NCBI GenBank assembly: GCA_964419605.1
Contig: CAYQQM010000038.1
Coordinates: 1 to 38,576, forward strand
DNA: 38,576 nt
DNA from: JABFXX01 sp964419605
Lineage (GTDB): Bacteria > Myxococcota_A > Polyangia > Haliangiales > Haliangiaceae
Direction: 5' to 3'
Both the position numbers and the translations under genes were made by a program. This document shows positions 8,537 to 16,616 of this stretch, one piece after another. How positions within the stretch are numbered: position 1 is the first letter of the stretch; each line of letters opens with the position of its first letter. Under the pieces are notes generated by a model. The model had not been told where the DNA came from, did not search any database, and saw nothing but the letters and a program-made list of their open reading frames with translations.

Positions 8537-11275
8537 ATGAACGCCGTGCGAGGGTGGTTCGGACGACCGGGAGTCGTTTGGGGAACGAAGCTGTTGCTCG
8601 TCGCGGGGCTTGTCGGGTTTGTGCTGGCGGCGTGGCTGGTGGAGTTGGCGGCAGGTCTCCAGCGCCCCGTTGCGCTTGGGCCGCTGTTTGCGGGATTTAT
8701 GGCAGGCGTACCGGCGGTGTTATGGCTCGCGTTTTTCTACTCCCGCGAACCAAAACATGTTGTCGCCGGGGTTGCTGTGTTGGGGATGCTAATCGCCGCG
8801 CCGCTTGCGAACTTCGTTCAATACCAGGCCGTTCCTCCGGTTTCCCTAGCCGTTCACGGCCTATCAGCACTATCGCTCGATCGCTTACTGTACGCGGTAC
8901 TCGTAGCTGGCGTCGCTCAGGAGGTGTGCAAATACGCCGTGGTTCGTTACTCGATCTACCTGTCGGAGCGGTTCGACCATCCGATGGATGGCGTCGTTTA
9001 CATGATGGCGTGCGGTACCGGCGTTGCCATCTGGGTGAACTATCACCGGCTTTCTGGGCAAGGCCATCAAGTCATCCTCTCGACAGCAGCTGCTCAAGCG
9101 GTTGTGACTACCCTGGCTCACGCCTCGTTTGCGGGTGCCTTGGGCTACGTCGTGGGGCGGGCAAAATTCTCAAAACGCTCAGGGATGGTTCGCGGTCTGT
9201 TGTTGCTTCTGGGCCTTTTTGGCGCTGCAGCGCTCAACGGTCAGTTTACCATCGTAGAAAGCTGGGTACTCCCGAGCGGAATGGCGCAGCATCCCTGGCG
9301 CGGCGTTGGATATGCGGCGCTGTTCGCGAGCGTGGTTTTTGGTGGGATATGGCTCGCGGCTCGACGTCTGATGAACGTGCCAGCTCCGGAGGCGGCGGTC
9401 GCCAAGCCCTCTGACGATCTGCGGGTCGTAAATCTGCCGACCGGGGAGCAGCCAGCGACCGTAGGCGTTGCCGCCGTTTCGCCCGAGCCCTTGGGCGAGC
9501 GATCCGCGACGCAAGTGGGTGAACTGGACCCGGTGGAAATCGCAGCAGCTGCGCTTGCCCGGCTGCGCGAACGCGCACTCAACGACTTGAGCCATCTGAA
9601 ACGTTCCTACGAGAGGAACGACGGACTTGTCCTTGTGCTTGCGCTCGTGGTGATGGTGGTCGCCGGACGCGTGCACGCGCGACTTGTCACTCCGCCGACC
9701 GAAGTATTTGAAAGCCACGGGCTACGATTCGTGCATTCGACCTCGTGGCTTGCGCCGGAACCAACGTGGCTTGCCCCACCGCGTTTAATCTCGGACGTGC
9801 AGCGCAATCCATCAGCGGCTTCAAAAACTAGCTCGTACCACGTGGAATTCACCTCGACGATTGACCCCAAAGCGAAGATCGAAGTCCGCATTGATTCCGC
9901 TCCGATGTGGTCAAACATCGCGATGGCGTTGGAACTCGAGCGCCGTTTGCGCTGGGGTGAGTTGTACGCACTCGATGAAAGCCGGCTGCGCACCATCGAT
10001 GGACACGAATGGCTCCGCACAACGTATCGCTACGCGTACAGCGACGGGGTACCCCGCATAGGTCGGGCGATGGAGTACGCGACGTCGGACCGCGAGCAGG
10101 TTTACGTGGTGACGATGTTTGGCACTGCGAACGAGCTGGCAACGATGGAGCAGGTGTCCGCGCCCTCGCTGCGCGTTCGGTCTCAGATGGGCAAGCCCAT
10201 GGTATCGCAAGTATCCCATCGAGGTCGCATTGCGTACCCGGGGCCCATCGGTCGAACCTTCGATTCGACCGTTATGGTGATAGTCGCCGACGTTGTGGAA
10301 GGCCGGATCTACGCTCGCGGCGGCGGTTCCGGGGTGGTCGTCGGGGCAGACGGATCGGTGCTCACCAACGCCCATGTGATCCATGACAAAACCAATCGAC
10401 TTCGCGATTTGTTCGTGATTGCTCGCTTTTCGGCGATCGATCGCGCGCCCCAAATCGAGTGTGCGGGGCATCCCAATCGCAGCAAGCTACTACCCGATGC
10501 AGATCTTGCGCTTCTAAAGTGTGACGCAGATCTAGACGGTCGTGCCTGGGCTCCGAGTACCGCAAAAGCGTGGATCCCGATCCCTCAGGCTCATGCGCGC
10601 GATATGGCGATCGGGGAGCGCCTCTGGGTGCTTGGCTTTCCCGAATCGGGTGGGGGTGGGCTCCGCGTCGATGAGGGCGCGGTGCAGGGATTCACTGGTG
10701 CCAATGGGGCGGTGGGGCGCGACTACATTAAGACGGGAGCGTCGATTTCGAGCGGAAGTTCCGGTGGTCCCGTGGTCAGCGACCGCGGCGAGCTGGTCGG
10801 TATCGCATCGGCGTATCGGGCCAGCGGCCGAGTCGGGCTTGTTCGGCCTCTGCGCGCGGCAAGTCCGCTGCTGACCTACGCAGCGGTTGGGTGGACGCCG
10901 CTCGAGAACCACACGGCGGTAGAACTTGAGCTTCCGAAGACGTCAGCCACAACTGAGGGTGTTCGTATTGTTACAACGGTCGTGGATGACGCGACAGCGG
11001 CGCCTATTGCCGATGCCCTTGTCATGTTGCTGCGCCCTGAAATCTCAGCAGCGGCAATCGATCTCAATCGTCTTCATGTTCAGGCGGCCGCGTGGGGCAA
11101 GGCCAACTCTCAGGGCGAAGTCGGACTTAGGCAGCTCGTTTCATCAGGGGTCTATACGGTGATCGTAACGGCGCCCGGATACGAGACGATGGTCGGCGAT
11201 CGCAGCGTCCATATCGACAGTAAAACAGCGGTCAATTTCAATCCGTGGGGCACGATCGAGTTGCGGGCTCGCTAG
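8537..11275 (+). CDS. PrsW-like intramembrane protease fused to HtrA-like serine protease
   Basis: 912 residues. Residues 1-280 contain about eight membrane helices and PrsW-family landmarks: QEVCK (128-132, where the family has EExxK), HPMDGVVYMMACGTGVA (Asp151) and LAHASFAGALGYVVG (His195). A cytosolic-looking linker (~285-360) and a further helix (~363-378) lead to a region (~388-545) with PsbP-like character. Then comes a trypsin-like S1C domain with a complete triad: His613 in LTNAHVIHD, Asp656 in DADLALL, Ser742 in GSSGGP. Residues ~808-895 look like a carboxypeptidase-regulatory/CNA-type beta domain. PrsW proteins cleave membrane anti-sigma factors and DegS/HtrA proteases sense envelope damage, so one polypeptide may hold both functions. 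The Glu-to-Gln change leaves the metalloprotease activity uncertain. It lies divergent from the HTH-EIIA gene. Confidence 0.85.
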   Translation: MNAVRGWFGRPGVVWGTKLLLVAGLVGFVLAAWLVELAAGLQRPVALGPLFAGFMAGVPAVLWLAFFYSREPKHVVAGVAVLGMLIAAPLANFVQYQAVPPVSLAVHGLSALSLDRLLYAVLVAGVAQEVCKYAVVRYSIYLSERFDHPMDGVVYMMACGTGVAIWVNYHRLSGQGHQVILSTAAAQAVVTTLAHASFAGALGYVVGRAKFSKRSGMVRGLLLLLGLFGAAALNGQFTIVESWVLPSGMAQHPWRGVGYAALFASVVFGGIWLAARRLMNVPAPEAAVAKPSDDLRVVNLPTGEQPATVGVAAVSPEPLGERSATQVGELDPVEIAAAALARLRERALNDLSHLKRSYERNDGLVLVLALVVMVVAGRVHARLVTPPTEVFESHGLRFVHSTSWLAPEPTWLAPPRLISDVQRNPSAASKTSSYHVEFTSTIDPKAKIEVRIDSAPMWSNIAMALELERRLRWGELYALDESRLRTIDGHEWLRTTYRYAYSDGVPRIGRAMEYATSDREQVYVVTMFGTANELATMEQVSAPSLRVRSQMGKPMVSQVSHRGRIAYPGPIGRTFDSTVMVIVADVVEGRIYARGGGSGVVVGADGSVLTNAHVIHDKTNRLRDLFVIARFSAIDRAPQIECAGHPNRSKLLPDADLALLKCDADLDGRAWAPSTAKAWIPIPQAHARDMAIGERLWVLGFPESGGGGLRVDEGAVQGFTGANGAVGRDYIKTGASISSGSSGGPVVSDRGELVGIASAYRASGRVGLVRPLRAASPLLTYAAVGWTPLENHTAVELELPKTSATTEGVRIVTTVVDDATAAPIADALVMLLRPEISAAAIDLNRLHVQAAAWGKANSQGEVGLRQLVSSGVYTVIVTAPGYETMVGDRSVHIDSKTAVNFNPWGTIELRAR

Positions 11276-11303
11276 CGCCACCTCGACCGCCTATCACGAC
11301 TAC

Positions 11304-12788
11304 TTAGTGCTTGATCGCTGGATTGCTGCCGTCTTGCGGGTGCCCGGAATCTGGAGAATCGGTAGGACGCGGGGCTCGCTTGGTTCGCAGCGCGCTATGG
11401 ATCGTCATCTCCAACGTCCGAATGTTGAACGGTTTCTGCATGAATGCATCGGGCGGCTCTGTGCCGGGCGGCTTGTCTGAAAAACCGGACATCACGATCA
11501 CCGGAGTGTTGGGATGAAGGCTGCGGGCGATCGGCAGTAGTTCGTCGCCGGTGCGTTTGGGCATCATGACGTCGAGCAGGACCACATCGAAGTGCTCGCT
11601 TCGTAGCAACTCCTCGGCGCTACCGCCATCGCATGCGATGACCGGAATGGCTTGGCGTCGCACGAGCAGGCGCTGGATGGTTTGTCGCACCGACGCTTCA
11701 TCATCTGCGACCAGAACTCGCAGGCCCACGAGCTGGTCGATCCGCGGTTCGCTTTGCCGCTGTGGCGCGGATGGTTGTTGCACCGCTGGAAGGCGAATCG
11801 CGAACGCGGTTCCATGGTGGAGTCGCGAGGTCACTGAGATGTCGCCTCCGAGGCTCTTAATGATGCCGAGGGCGGCCGACAACCCCAATCCGCGATGGTT
11901 GGTCTTGGTCGTGAAGAACGGTTCAAAGATCCGGTTCAGCGTCAGAGTATCCATTCCGGATCCGTCGTCGCGGATTTCGAGTTCCCACGCGGTCGGCGTG
12001 GCGCGGCTGGTGATGCGAATGGTGCCGGAGTCACCGCAGGCATCGGCGGCGTTCACCGCGAGGTCGAAGATGACCTGTTGCAGCATGTTGCGGTCGGCGC
12101 TGATCGTGATCGGTTCCGCGGATTGCTCCACGAGGAGTGCGATCGTCGATGGGATCGCCTTTTCGATCCGAGCTCTCACGTCCGTGAGCAACGCGTTTGG
12201 ATCGAGCCGAGTCGAGACGAAGCGTCCCCGGCCCGAAAACGCGAGCAGTTGTTTTGTGACGCCGGCCATCCGGTGGGCCGCGCTATCGATCCGCCCAACG
12301 GCCTCGCGGAGTTCTTCCGGCAGCGCTTTGTCTTCGCCCAACATGTTGGCCTCGGACACTACGCTTACGAGCTGGTTGTTGAATTCGTGTGCTAGTCCGC
12401 CCGCAACTCGGCCAAGGCACTCCAGGCGGTGGCTCGCTGCGTCGCGGGCGTTGGCGGCGCAGTCGGTGATATCGACGAAACACGCGAGGATGTAGGGAGT
12501 TCCGTCGCAGTCTCGATAACGCGCAGAGATACGAGCGTAGTGGGTCGCAGTTCCGGCGGTGAACTCGCAATCGTACCCCACTTCTTTTTTTGCCTGCTCG
12601 ACGAGCGATGGCCACCCGCTTTCGAGCTGTGCGGAGCCCCTCCAAACGGGTTCGCCAACGGTCGGTTTCCATGCGAGCCGGCCAGCGACCCTGTTCACCG
12701 CGACGAGGGTCCCCGCCGCGTCGACGACAACGGCCGCGACCGGCAGTTGCTCGAAGTCGGCGATCGCGCTTAGCAGGCCCTTCATCAC
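11304..12788 (-). CDS. Hybrid sensor histidine kinase with receiver domain
   Basis: 494 residues with no membrane segment, so cytosolic. A PAS-like domain (~8-110, ending ACFVDITDC) precedes a HisKA helix with phospho-acceptor His134 (GGLAHEFNN), then a HATPase domain with NAADA (N box, ~246), DDGSGMD (G1, ~274-280) and RGLGLSAALGI (G2, ~299-309). A C-terminal receiver follows with acidic pair Asp362/Asp363, phospho-acceptor Asp406 in LLDVMMP, and Lys452 in MQKPF. This NtrB-like hybrid order is common in Myxococcota. No separate output regulator is adjacent, so the partner is unknown. Translation may start at GTG 12788 or the next codon, ATG 12785. It is convergent with the PrsW/HtrA gene. 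Confidence 0.9.
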   Translation of the reverse strand: MMKGLLSAIADFEQLPVAAVVVDAAGTLVAVNRVAGRLAWKPTVGEPVWRGSAQLESGWPSLVEQAKKEVGYDCEFTAGTATHYARISARYRDCDGTPYILACFVDITDCAANARDAASHRLECLGRVAGGLAHEFNNQLVSVVSEANMLGEDKALPEELREAVGRIDSAAHRMAGVTKQLLAFSGRGRFVSTRLDPNALLTDVRARIEKAIPSTIALLVEQSAEPITISADRNMLQQVIFDLAVNAADACGDSGTIRITSRATPTAWELEIRDDGSGMDTLTLNRIFEPFFTTKTNHRGLGLSAALGIIKSLGGDISVTSRLHHGTAFAIRLPAVQQPSAPQRQSEPRIDQLVGLRVLVADDEASVRQTIQRLLVRRQAIPVIACDGGSAEELLRSEHFDVVLLDVMMPKRTGDELLPIARSLHPNTPVIVMSGFSDKPPGTEPPDAFMQKPFNIRTLEMTIHSALRTKRAPRPTDSPDSGHPQDGSNPAIKH

Positions 12789-13081
12789 CTACTCAATTCG
12801 GCTACCTTCATTGTGTCGCTCAGTGAAGGGTCGGGACGCGGTCGGGTATGCGCAAACCTCGAGCATAACCCTCTGTATTTACTAGGGTCTATGGGTCGAC
12901 AAACGTCAAAACTGACGCTCCTCGCCCTTCCTTCGGCGTTTCTCCAGGAAATTTCCGACTTGGATCGCGCTGACCGCCATCAGGTGCGTGGGCCCAAGCA
13001 CCTGCACACGCCGCCTGGAACGCTATTAACTCTGCGTGCTTGCCCCATCTTTGCTCGCCGTGCTACCGCTCCAAGCGCTCT
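12789..13081. other. Divergent intergenic region between kinase and PcnB genes
   Basis: It holds a small hairpin (CGTCA-AAAC-TGACG near 12904) but no convincing gene or recognisable promoter. It must carry the start signals of both flanking genes. Confidence 0.4.
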
Positions 13082-14641
13082 ATGCCCGTGTTGGACCGAA
13101 GTGCGATCGACCCAGACGCCGATCGCGTGGTCCGCAAGCTAACTCGAGCCGGGTACAAGGCGTACCTGGTAGGTGGATGTGTGCGTGACCTGCTGGTCGG
13201 GGAGACTCCGAAGGACTTCGACGTCGCTACTAGCGCCACTCCCAACGAGATCCGCGCGACCTTTCGCAACTGTCGCATCATCGGCCGCCGGTTTCGGTTG
13301 GCCCACGTATTTTTTGGATCGAAGATCATCGAAACCGCGACGTTCCGGGCGAATCCCCGCGATGACGACGATCGCGACCTCCTGATCCGGCGAGACAACG
13401 TGTTCGGCACGGAGGCCGAGGACGCACGGCGACGCGATTTTACGATCAATGGTCTATTTTACGACGTCGAGAGCGAGGAAGTGCTCGATCACGTCGGCGG
13501 GCTCGCCGACCTTGAAGCCAGGCTGGTGCGCACAATCGGTGATCCCGACATTCGCTTCCAGGAAGACCCAGTTCGCATGCTGCGCGCGATCAAGTTTGCT
13601 GCGCGCTTGCGCTTTGACTTTGAGGAGGCTACCTGGCGGGCGCTGTTGCGGTGGCGGAGCGAGATATCAAAATGTGCGCCACCGCGGGTGCTCGAAGAGG
13701 TGTATCGGCTTTTGCGCGGGGGTGCCGCTCGGCGGTCGTTTGAGCTCATGGTCGAGGCCAACGTCCTTGCCGTGCTGTCGACTCATGCCGCCGGGCTGTT
13801 GGAAGGACCGGGAGCGCCGACGCGGTCGCTGCAGACGCCAGCCGCAGCGCCGCATTCCACCGTGGCCAGGCTCGAATATGACGACGAGGATCCCGCTGAA
13901 CACGATCCCGATGATCCCGATCGTTCCGAAGCGATTCGCGGTGGCGGCAAAGCTTTAGACGACGACAGTGACTTGGATATGGAGTTCGATTCTAGCGGCG
14001 ATCACCTCGATGCGGAGGAGCGCATTTGGCGCCGGGTGTGGGCCGATGATCCGCCGGTGCGGCCCCCGGCAGTGCGCGCGCCTCGGCTGTCGTTCCTCGA
14101 TGAGAACGCGCTTACCTTGCGCCGGGCTACCGCTTGGCGGGCCCTCGAGAAACTCGACCTCGCCGTGAAAGCGGGAGACCTTCCTTCGCCTGCGGTAGCC
14201 CTTGGCACCGCAGTGGCTCCGTTTATTTATTCTGGGGCCGATCACGAAGCGAAGGGCGGAGGGGTTGGCCAGGCCGGGGTTGGCCAGGCCGTTGAAGAGG
14301 TGTTGGGGCCTCTGATCAGCGATCTTCGTGTGACGCGCCGTGATAGCGAGAGGCTGCGGTATTTGTTCACGGCGCACCGGCGTTTGGTGGCGGCAGGCCG
14401 GCGCAAGGTTCCCGCGGAACTTGCCGGAAGTCACGACGTGTTTGAGGAGGCTATTCTATTATACACCTTGGTCGAGCGCGCCCTTGGCAATGACGCCACG
14501 CCGCCTACCGTGGTCGCGACGTCTGAGCGCGGTGGCGGAGCCGGGGGCATGGCAAGCGAAGGCGAGGACGCCGATCGGCCGCACAAGCGGCGGAGGCGGA
14601 GGCGGGGCGGTCGTCGCCGTCGCGCCGAAACCACAATTTGA
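13082..14641 (+). CDS. pcnB: Poly(A) polymerase / tRNA nucleotidyltransferase family protein (PcnB-like)
   Basis: ATG 13082 is preferred over a TTG at 13040 that adds 14 unlike residues. The head domain has the family pattern YLVGGCVRDLLVG and DFDVAT, whose Asp pair binds metal, then the arm RRRDFTINGLFYD and the neck motif RFQEDPVRMLRAIKFAARL. This matches PcnB-type enzymes, which add 3' poly(A) tails to RNA and promote its decay, better than CCA enzymes. After the neck there is an unusual Asp/Glu-rich insertion of about 60 residues (base ~13870-14030), then a C-terminal helical domain. A tandem 15-bp duplication encodes GVGQAGVGQA. The end is Arg-rich (HKRRRRRRGGRRRR), suited to RNA binding and typical of PcnB tails. 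The length of 519 residues is normal for PcnB. Confidence 0.85.
   Translation: MPVLDRSAIDPDADRVVRKLTRAGYKAYLVGGCVRDLLVGETPKDFDVATSATPNEIRATFRNCRIIGRRFRLAHVFFGSKIIETATFRANPRDDDDRDLLIRRDNVFGTEAEDARRRDFTINGLFYDVESEEVLDHVGGLADLEARLVRTIGDPDIRFQEDPVRMLRAIKFAARLRFDFEEATWRALLRWRSEISKCAPPRVLEEVYRLLRGGAARRSFELMVEANVLAVLSTHAAGLLEGPGAPTRSLQTPAAAPHSTVARLEYDDEDPAEHDPDDPDRSEAIRGGGKALDDDSDLDMEFDSSGDHLDAEERIWRRVWADDPPVRPPAVRAPRLSFLDENALTLRRATAWRALEKLDLAVKAGDLPSPAVALGTAVAPFIYSGADHEAKGGGVGQAGVGQAVEEVLGPLISDLRVTRRDSERLRYLFTAHRRLVAAGRRKVPAELAGSHDVFEEAILLYTLVERALGNDATPPTVVATSERGGGAGGMASEGEDADRPHKRRRRRRGGRRRRAETTI
14261..14290 (+). repeat. Tandem 15-bp direct repeat in the PcnB-like gene
   Basis: GGGGTTGGCCAGGCC occurs twice head to tail, adding five residues (GVGQA twice) without breaking the frame. 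It looks like a recent slippage duplication in a poorly conserved linker. Confidence 0.85.
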
Positions 14642-14710
14642 GCCGAAGCCGTCGGGTCCGTTCCCGCGTTGTGCGCCGGATCCGGGAAGGCTCCCATCGG
14701 ACAAGGGGCG

Positions 14711-14755
14711 CCGGGGACCGCAGCACTCCCGGTAAGGGAGTGCAGAGTTGGATCG
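14711..14755 (+). repeat. Palindromic element, family 2, copy A
   Basis: It shares 41 of 45 bases with 35147-35191. The centre is a perfect hairpin, GCACTCCC-GGTAA-GGGAGTGC. In the frame of the downstream methyltransferase it reads DRSTPGKGVQSWI; the other copy reads VRSTPGKGVRSWI in the same frame. Here it overlaps the start region of the methyltransferase gene. Confidence 0.8.
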
Positions 14756-15555
14756 ATGCGGGGTCGCGCGAGCCCTACGTGGATGCTGAGCTATACGACC
14801 ACGAGTATCGTAGGCGCCGCGCCGATGTCGCTTTTTACCGCCAGGTGGCAAATACGTACGGAAGCCCGATCCTCGAGCTTGGCGCTGGGACCGGGCGGGT
14901 CACCACGGCGCTGGCGCGCGATGGCCACAACGTCGTAGCTCTGGATTGCGCCCCAGCGATGCTCGCGCGGTTGCGGAACAAGGTCGCCGGGCTGCCACCG
15001 AACGTGGCTCGGCGCGTGAACATTGTCGAGGGCGATCTGCGCACGTTCGACATCGCGTCCGCGCTAGGTCGCCGCTCAGCGATGCGGTTCCCCGTGGTGA
15101 TCGCCGCCTTTAATGTGCTCGAACACCTGTACACGCGGAGCGAGGTAGCCGCGTGTTTGGCGCGGGTCGCTGCTCATCTCGCCCCCGGAGGTAGGTTTGC
15201 GTTCGACGTGCAGTTGCCCGATCTCGAGTGGCTTACTCGCGATCCGTCCAAGCGCTGGTCCAAGACGCGCTTTACCGACCCGACCACGCAGCGCGCCATG
15301 GTGTACTCGACGAACCACGACTACGATCCGGTGGGGCAAATCGCCAATATTCGCCTCTATTACGAGCCGGCGAACGGAGTGGGTCGCGGGCGGGTAGTCC
15401 GGCTGTCGCAGCGAAAGTTCTTTCCTGCCGAGCTCGAGGCGTTGGTTGCCCATGCTGGATTTCGCATGGTGGAACGCTACGGGGATTTCTCTGGTAGTTC
15501 TCTCGACCGGCGGGCGACGAGCCAGGTGCTGATCTGCGTTCGTGCGCCGGGGTAG
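14740..15555 (+). CDS. Class I SAM-dependent methyltransferase
   Basis: The core is a Rossmann methyltransferase: motif I PILELGAGTGRVTTALA (SAM binding), LDCAPAMLARLR at the second strand, EGDLRTFD at the third, and VIAAFNVLEHLYT at the fourth. The substrate is not predictable; the C-terminal part (RLYYEPANG, LSQRKFFPAELEALVAHAGF) is typical of small-molecule methyltransferases of this broad family. The start is uncertain. The frame is open back to a TTG overlapping the pcnB stop at 14639, but the first family-like residues are AELYDHEYRRR. GTG 14740 sits directly after a GGGAG inside a palindromic element, and GTG 14779 is the other candidate. The element may therefore have altered the start. 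Confidence 0.8.
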   Translation: MQSWIDAGSREPYVDAELYDHEYRRRRADVAFYRQVANTYGSPILELGAGTGRVTTALARDGHNVVALDCAPAMLARLRNKVAGLPPNVARRVNIVEGDLRTFDIASALGRRSAMRFPVVIAAFNVLEHLYTRSEVAACLARVAAHLAPGGRFAFDVQLPDLEWLTRDPSKRWSKTRFTDPTTQRAMVYSTNHDYDPVGQIANIRLYYEPANGVGRGRVVRLSQRKFFPAELEALVAHAGFRMVERYGDFSGSSLDRRATSQVLICVRAPG

Positions 15556-15560
15556 GGGGA

Positions 15561-15607
15561 GCCGGTGGCGAGACCGGCTGCCGACGAGAAATTCCCGTTT
15601 CTCGTCG
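15561..15607 (+). terminator. Pair of strong hairpins after the methyltransferase gene
   Basis: GCCGGT-GGCGAG-ACCGGC is followed at once by a perfect 10-bp stem CGACGAGAAA-TTCCCG-TTTCTCGTCG. The T tract behind is weak and interrupted, so termination is likely but not certain; an attenuator is possible. Confidence 0.5.
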
Positions 15608-15739
15608 GGGATTTACGACGATTTTCTCCTCTTCGACAACGAGTTGTCCACAGGCATCCAGTCCAGGTCGCGGGATCGATCGCCGAAGCTTCGGTGAAAA
15701 AAAAACGCATCTTCGACGAGGTTTTCGCGACTTTTGTCA

Positions 15740-15783
15740 GACGCTTCGTGTAGCGTCATTGCACCCAATTACCTTAGGGAGGG
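15740..15783 (+). promoter_or_regulatory. 5' leader of the histone-like gene: inverted repeat and strong ribosome site
   Basis: A perfect inverted repeat GACGCT-TCGTGT-AGCGTC (15740-15757) lies ~35 bases before the ATG at 15793. AGGGAGGG at 15776-15783 is the strongest ribosome site in this part of the window, which fits an abundant protein. The inverted repeat could be an operator or leader hairpin. Confidence 0.5.
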
Positions 15784-15792
15784 TGTAAACGT

Positions 15793-16134
15793 ATGGCTGA
15801 CAAGATCGCGAAGCTCGGTATCAAGCGTGAAAAAGGAATGATGTACTACATCAAGTCTGGCGACGTATGGGCTACGCCGCTCAAGAAGCCCGGCCAGCCA
15901 AAGGGCAGGGCCTCAAAGGTTGCCTCTGCCGGAATTGATATGGACTACAGCCGGTACCTCTACTACTTAGATCAAGACGGCGACATCGCTCGCAACGAGC
16001 GCCAGGTGGGCGGAAGCAAGCGCAAGAAGAGCGCTAAAAAGGCAGCGCCCAAGAAGGCCGCCAAGAAGCCCGCCAAGAAGCCCGCTAAGAAAGCAGCGAA
16101 AAAGAGCGGCGGTAAAAAGGGCAAAAAGCGCTAA
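15793..16134 (+). CDS. Small protein with histone-H1-like Lys/Ala/Pro tail
   Basis: 113 residues. A compact N-terminal region of ~70 residues (MADKIAKLGIKREKGMMYYI, then SGDVWATPLKKPGQ) precedes a ~45-residue tail of repeated KKAAPKKAAKKPAKKPAKK-like units. Such tails resemble eukaryotic histone H1 C-termini and bind DNA or RNA without sequence preference. The N-terminal part does not match HU, IHF or CarD in anything I can see. The strong ribosome site suggests high expression, so a nucleoid-associated role is inferred. The gene ends only 15 bases before a repeat locus. Confidence 0.75.
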   Translation: MADKIAKLGIKREKGMMYYIKSGDVWATPLKKPGQPKGRASKVASAGIDMDYSRYLYYLDQDGDIARNERQVGGSKRKKSAKKAAPKKAAKKPAKKPAKKAAKKSGGKKGKKR

Positions 16135-16149
16135 CTACGATCGCGCAGG

Positions 16150-16249
16150 TCATTTGCGATGATGCTTCGTTGGCTTCGTCGCTGTGGTGCTCACGTACAG
16201 GAGTACGCTGCGCTCCTCACTCCTCGCCGCCTCGCCTCATCGCAAATGA
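16150..16249 (+). repeat. 100-bp relative of the 199-bp repeat, with TCATTTGCGATGA ends
   Basis: It starts TCATTTGCGATGATGC, continues TTCGTTGGCTTCGTCGCT as in the 4207 units, and ends with the reverse complement TCATCGCAAATGA followed by CCGTGCGCTAC. Compared with the 199-bp unit it lacks the middle ~100 bases. The stretch from 16135 to 16616 holds no gene that I can support. Confidence 0.8.
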
Positions 16250-16297
16250 CCGTGCGCTACGTTAGAGCAGATGAGCCGCTTCCCGGGGCTGGGAAGT

Positions 16298-16344
16298 ACT
16301 GTTCGTACACTTCACTCCTCGCCGCCTCGCCTCATCGCAAATGA
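16298..16344 (+). repeat. Partial repeat copy (right half)
   Basis: It repeats the right half of the 16150 element (ACTTCACTCCTCGCCGCC, then TCGCCTCATCGCAAATGA) without a left end, so it appears to be a truncated duplicate. Confidence 0.7.
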
Positions 16345-16359
16345 GTCGATTTGATCATC

Positions 16360-16432
16360 TGCGCATTGGCGTCTGCGCCGATGCGCGGGTCCCTACGGCG
16401 AATGCGTCCCGCGGGGCAAATGACCGTGCGCT
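16360..16432 (+). repeat. Repeat arm, inverted relative of 4113-4195
   Basis: GGCGTCTGCGCCGATGCG, TCCCTACGGCGAATGCGTCC and GGGGCAAATGACCGTGCGCT correspond to the reverse complement of 4113-4195 with scattered substitutions. The same two modules (100/199-bp unit and this arm) therefore occur together at two loci 12 kb apart. Confidence 0.7.
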
Positions 16433-16616
16433 CTGGCCGCTGTGGTTGAGCCGGCTAGGGCCAATAGTGGGGCGCACCGACATTTGGTGCGCTCTTGCAG
16501 TTTGGCTCCACGTTTCGGGTGGGGGCCGATCTTGAATGATTTGTTTCGCGCTGGGCCCTTCGCTATCGCTTTTGCGGTAGCATCTTGAGGTGAAGCATGG
16601 TTCGCTGTCGCGTGTG

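Noticed and set aside
15565..15753. Short plus-strand frame between the methyltransferase and histone-like genes
   Set aside because: It spans strong hairpins and the leader of the next gene, with no protein-like composition.
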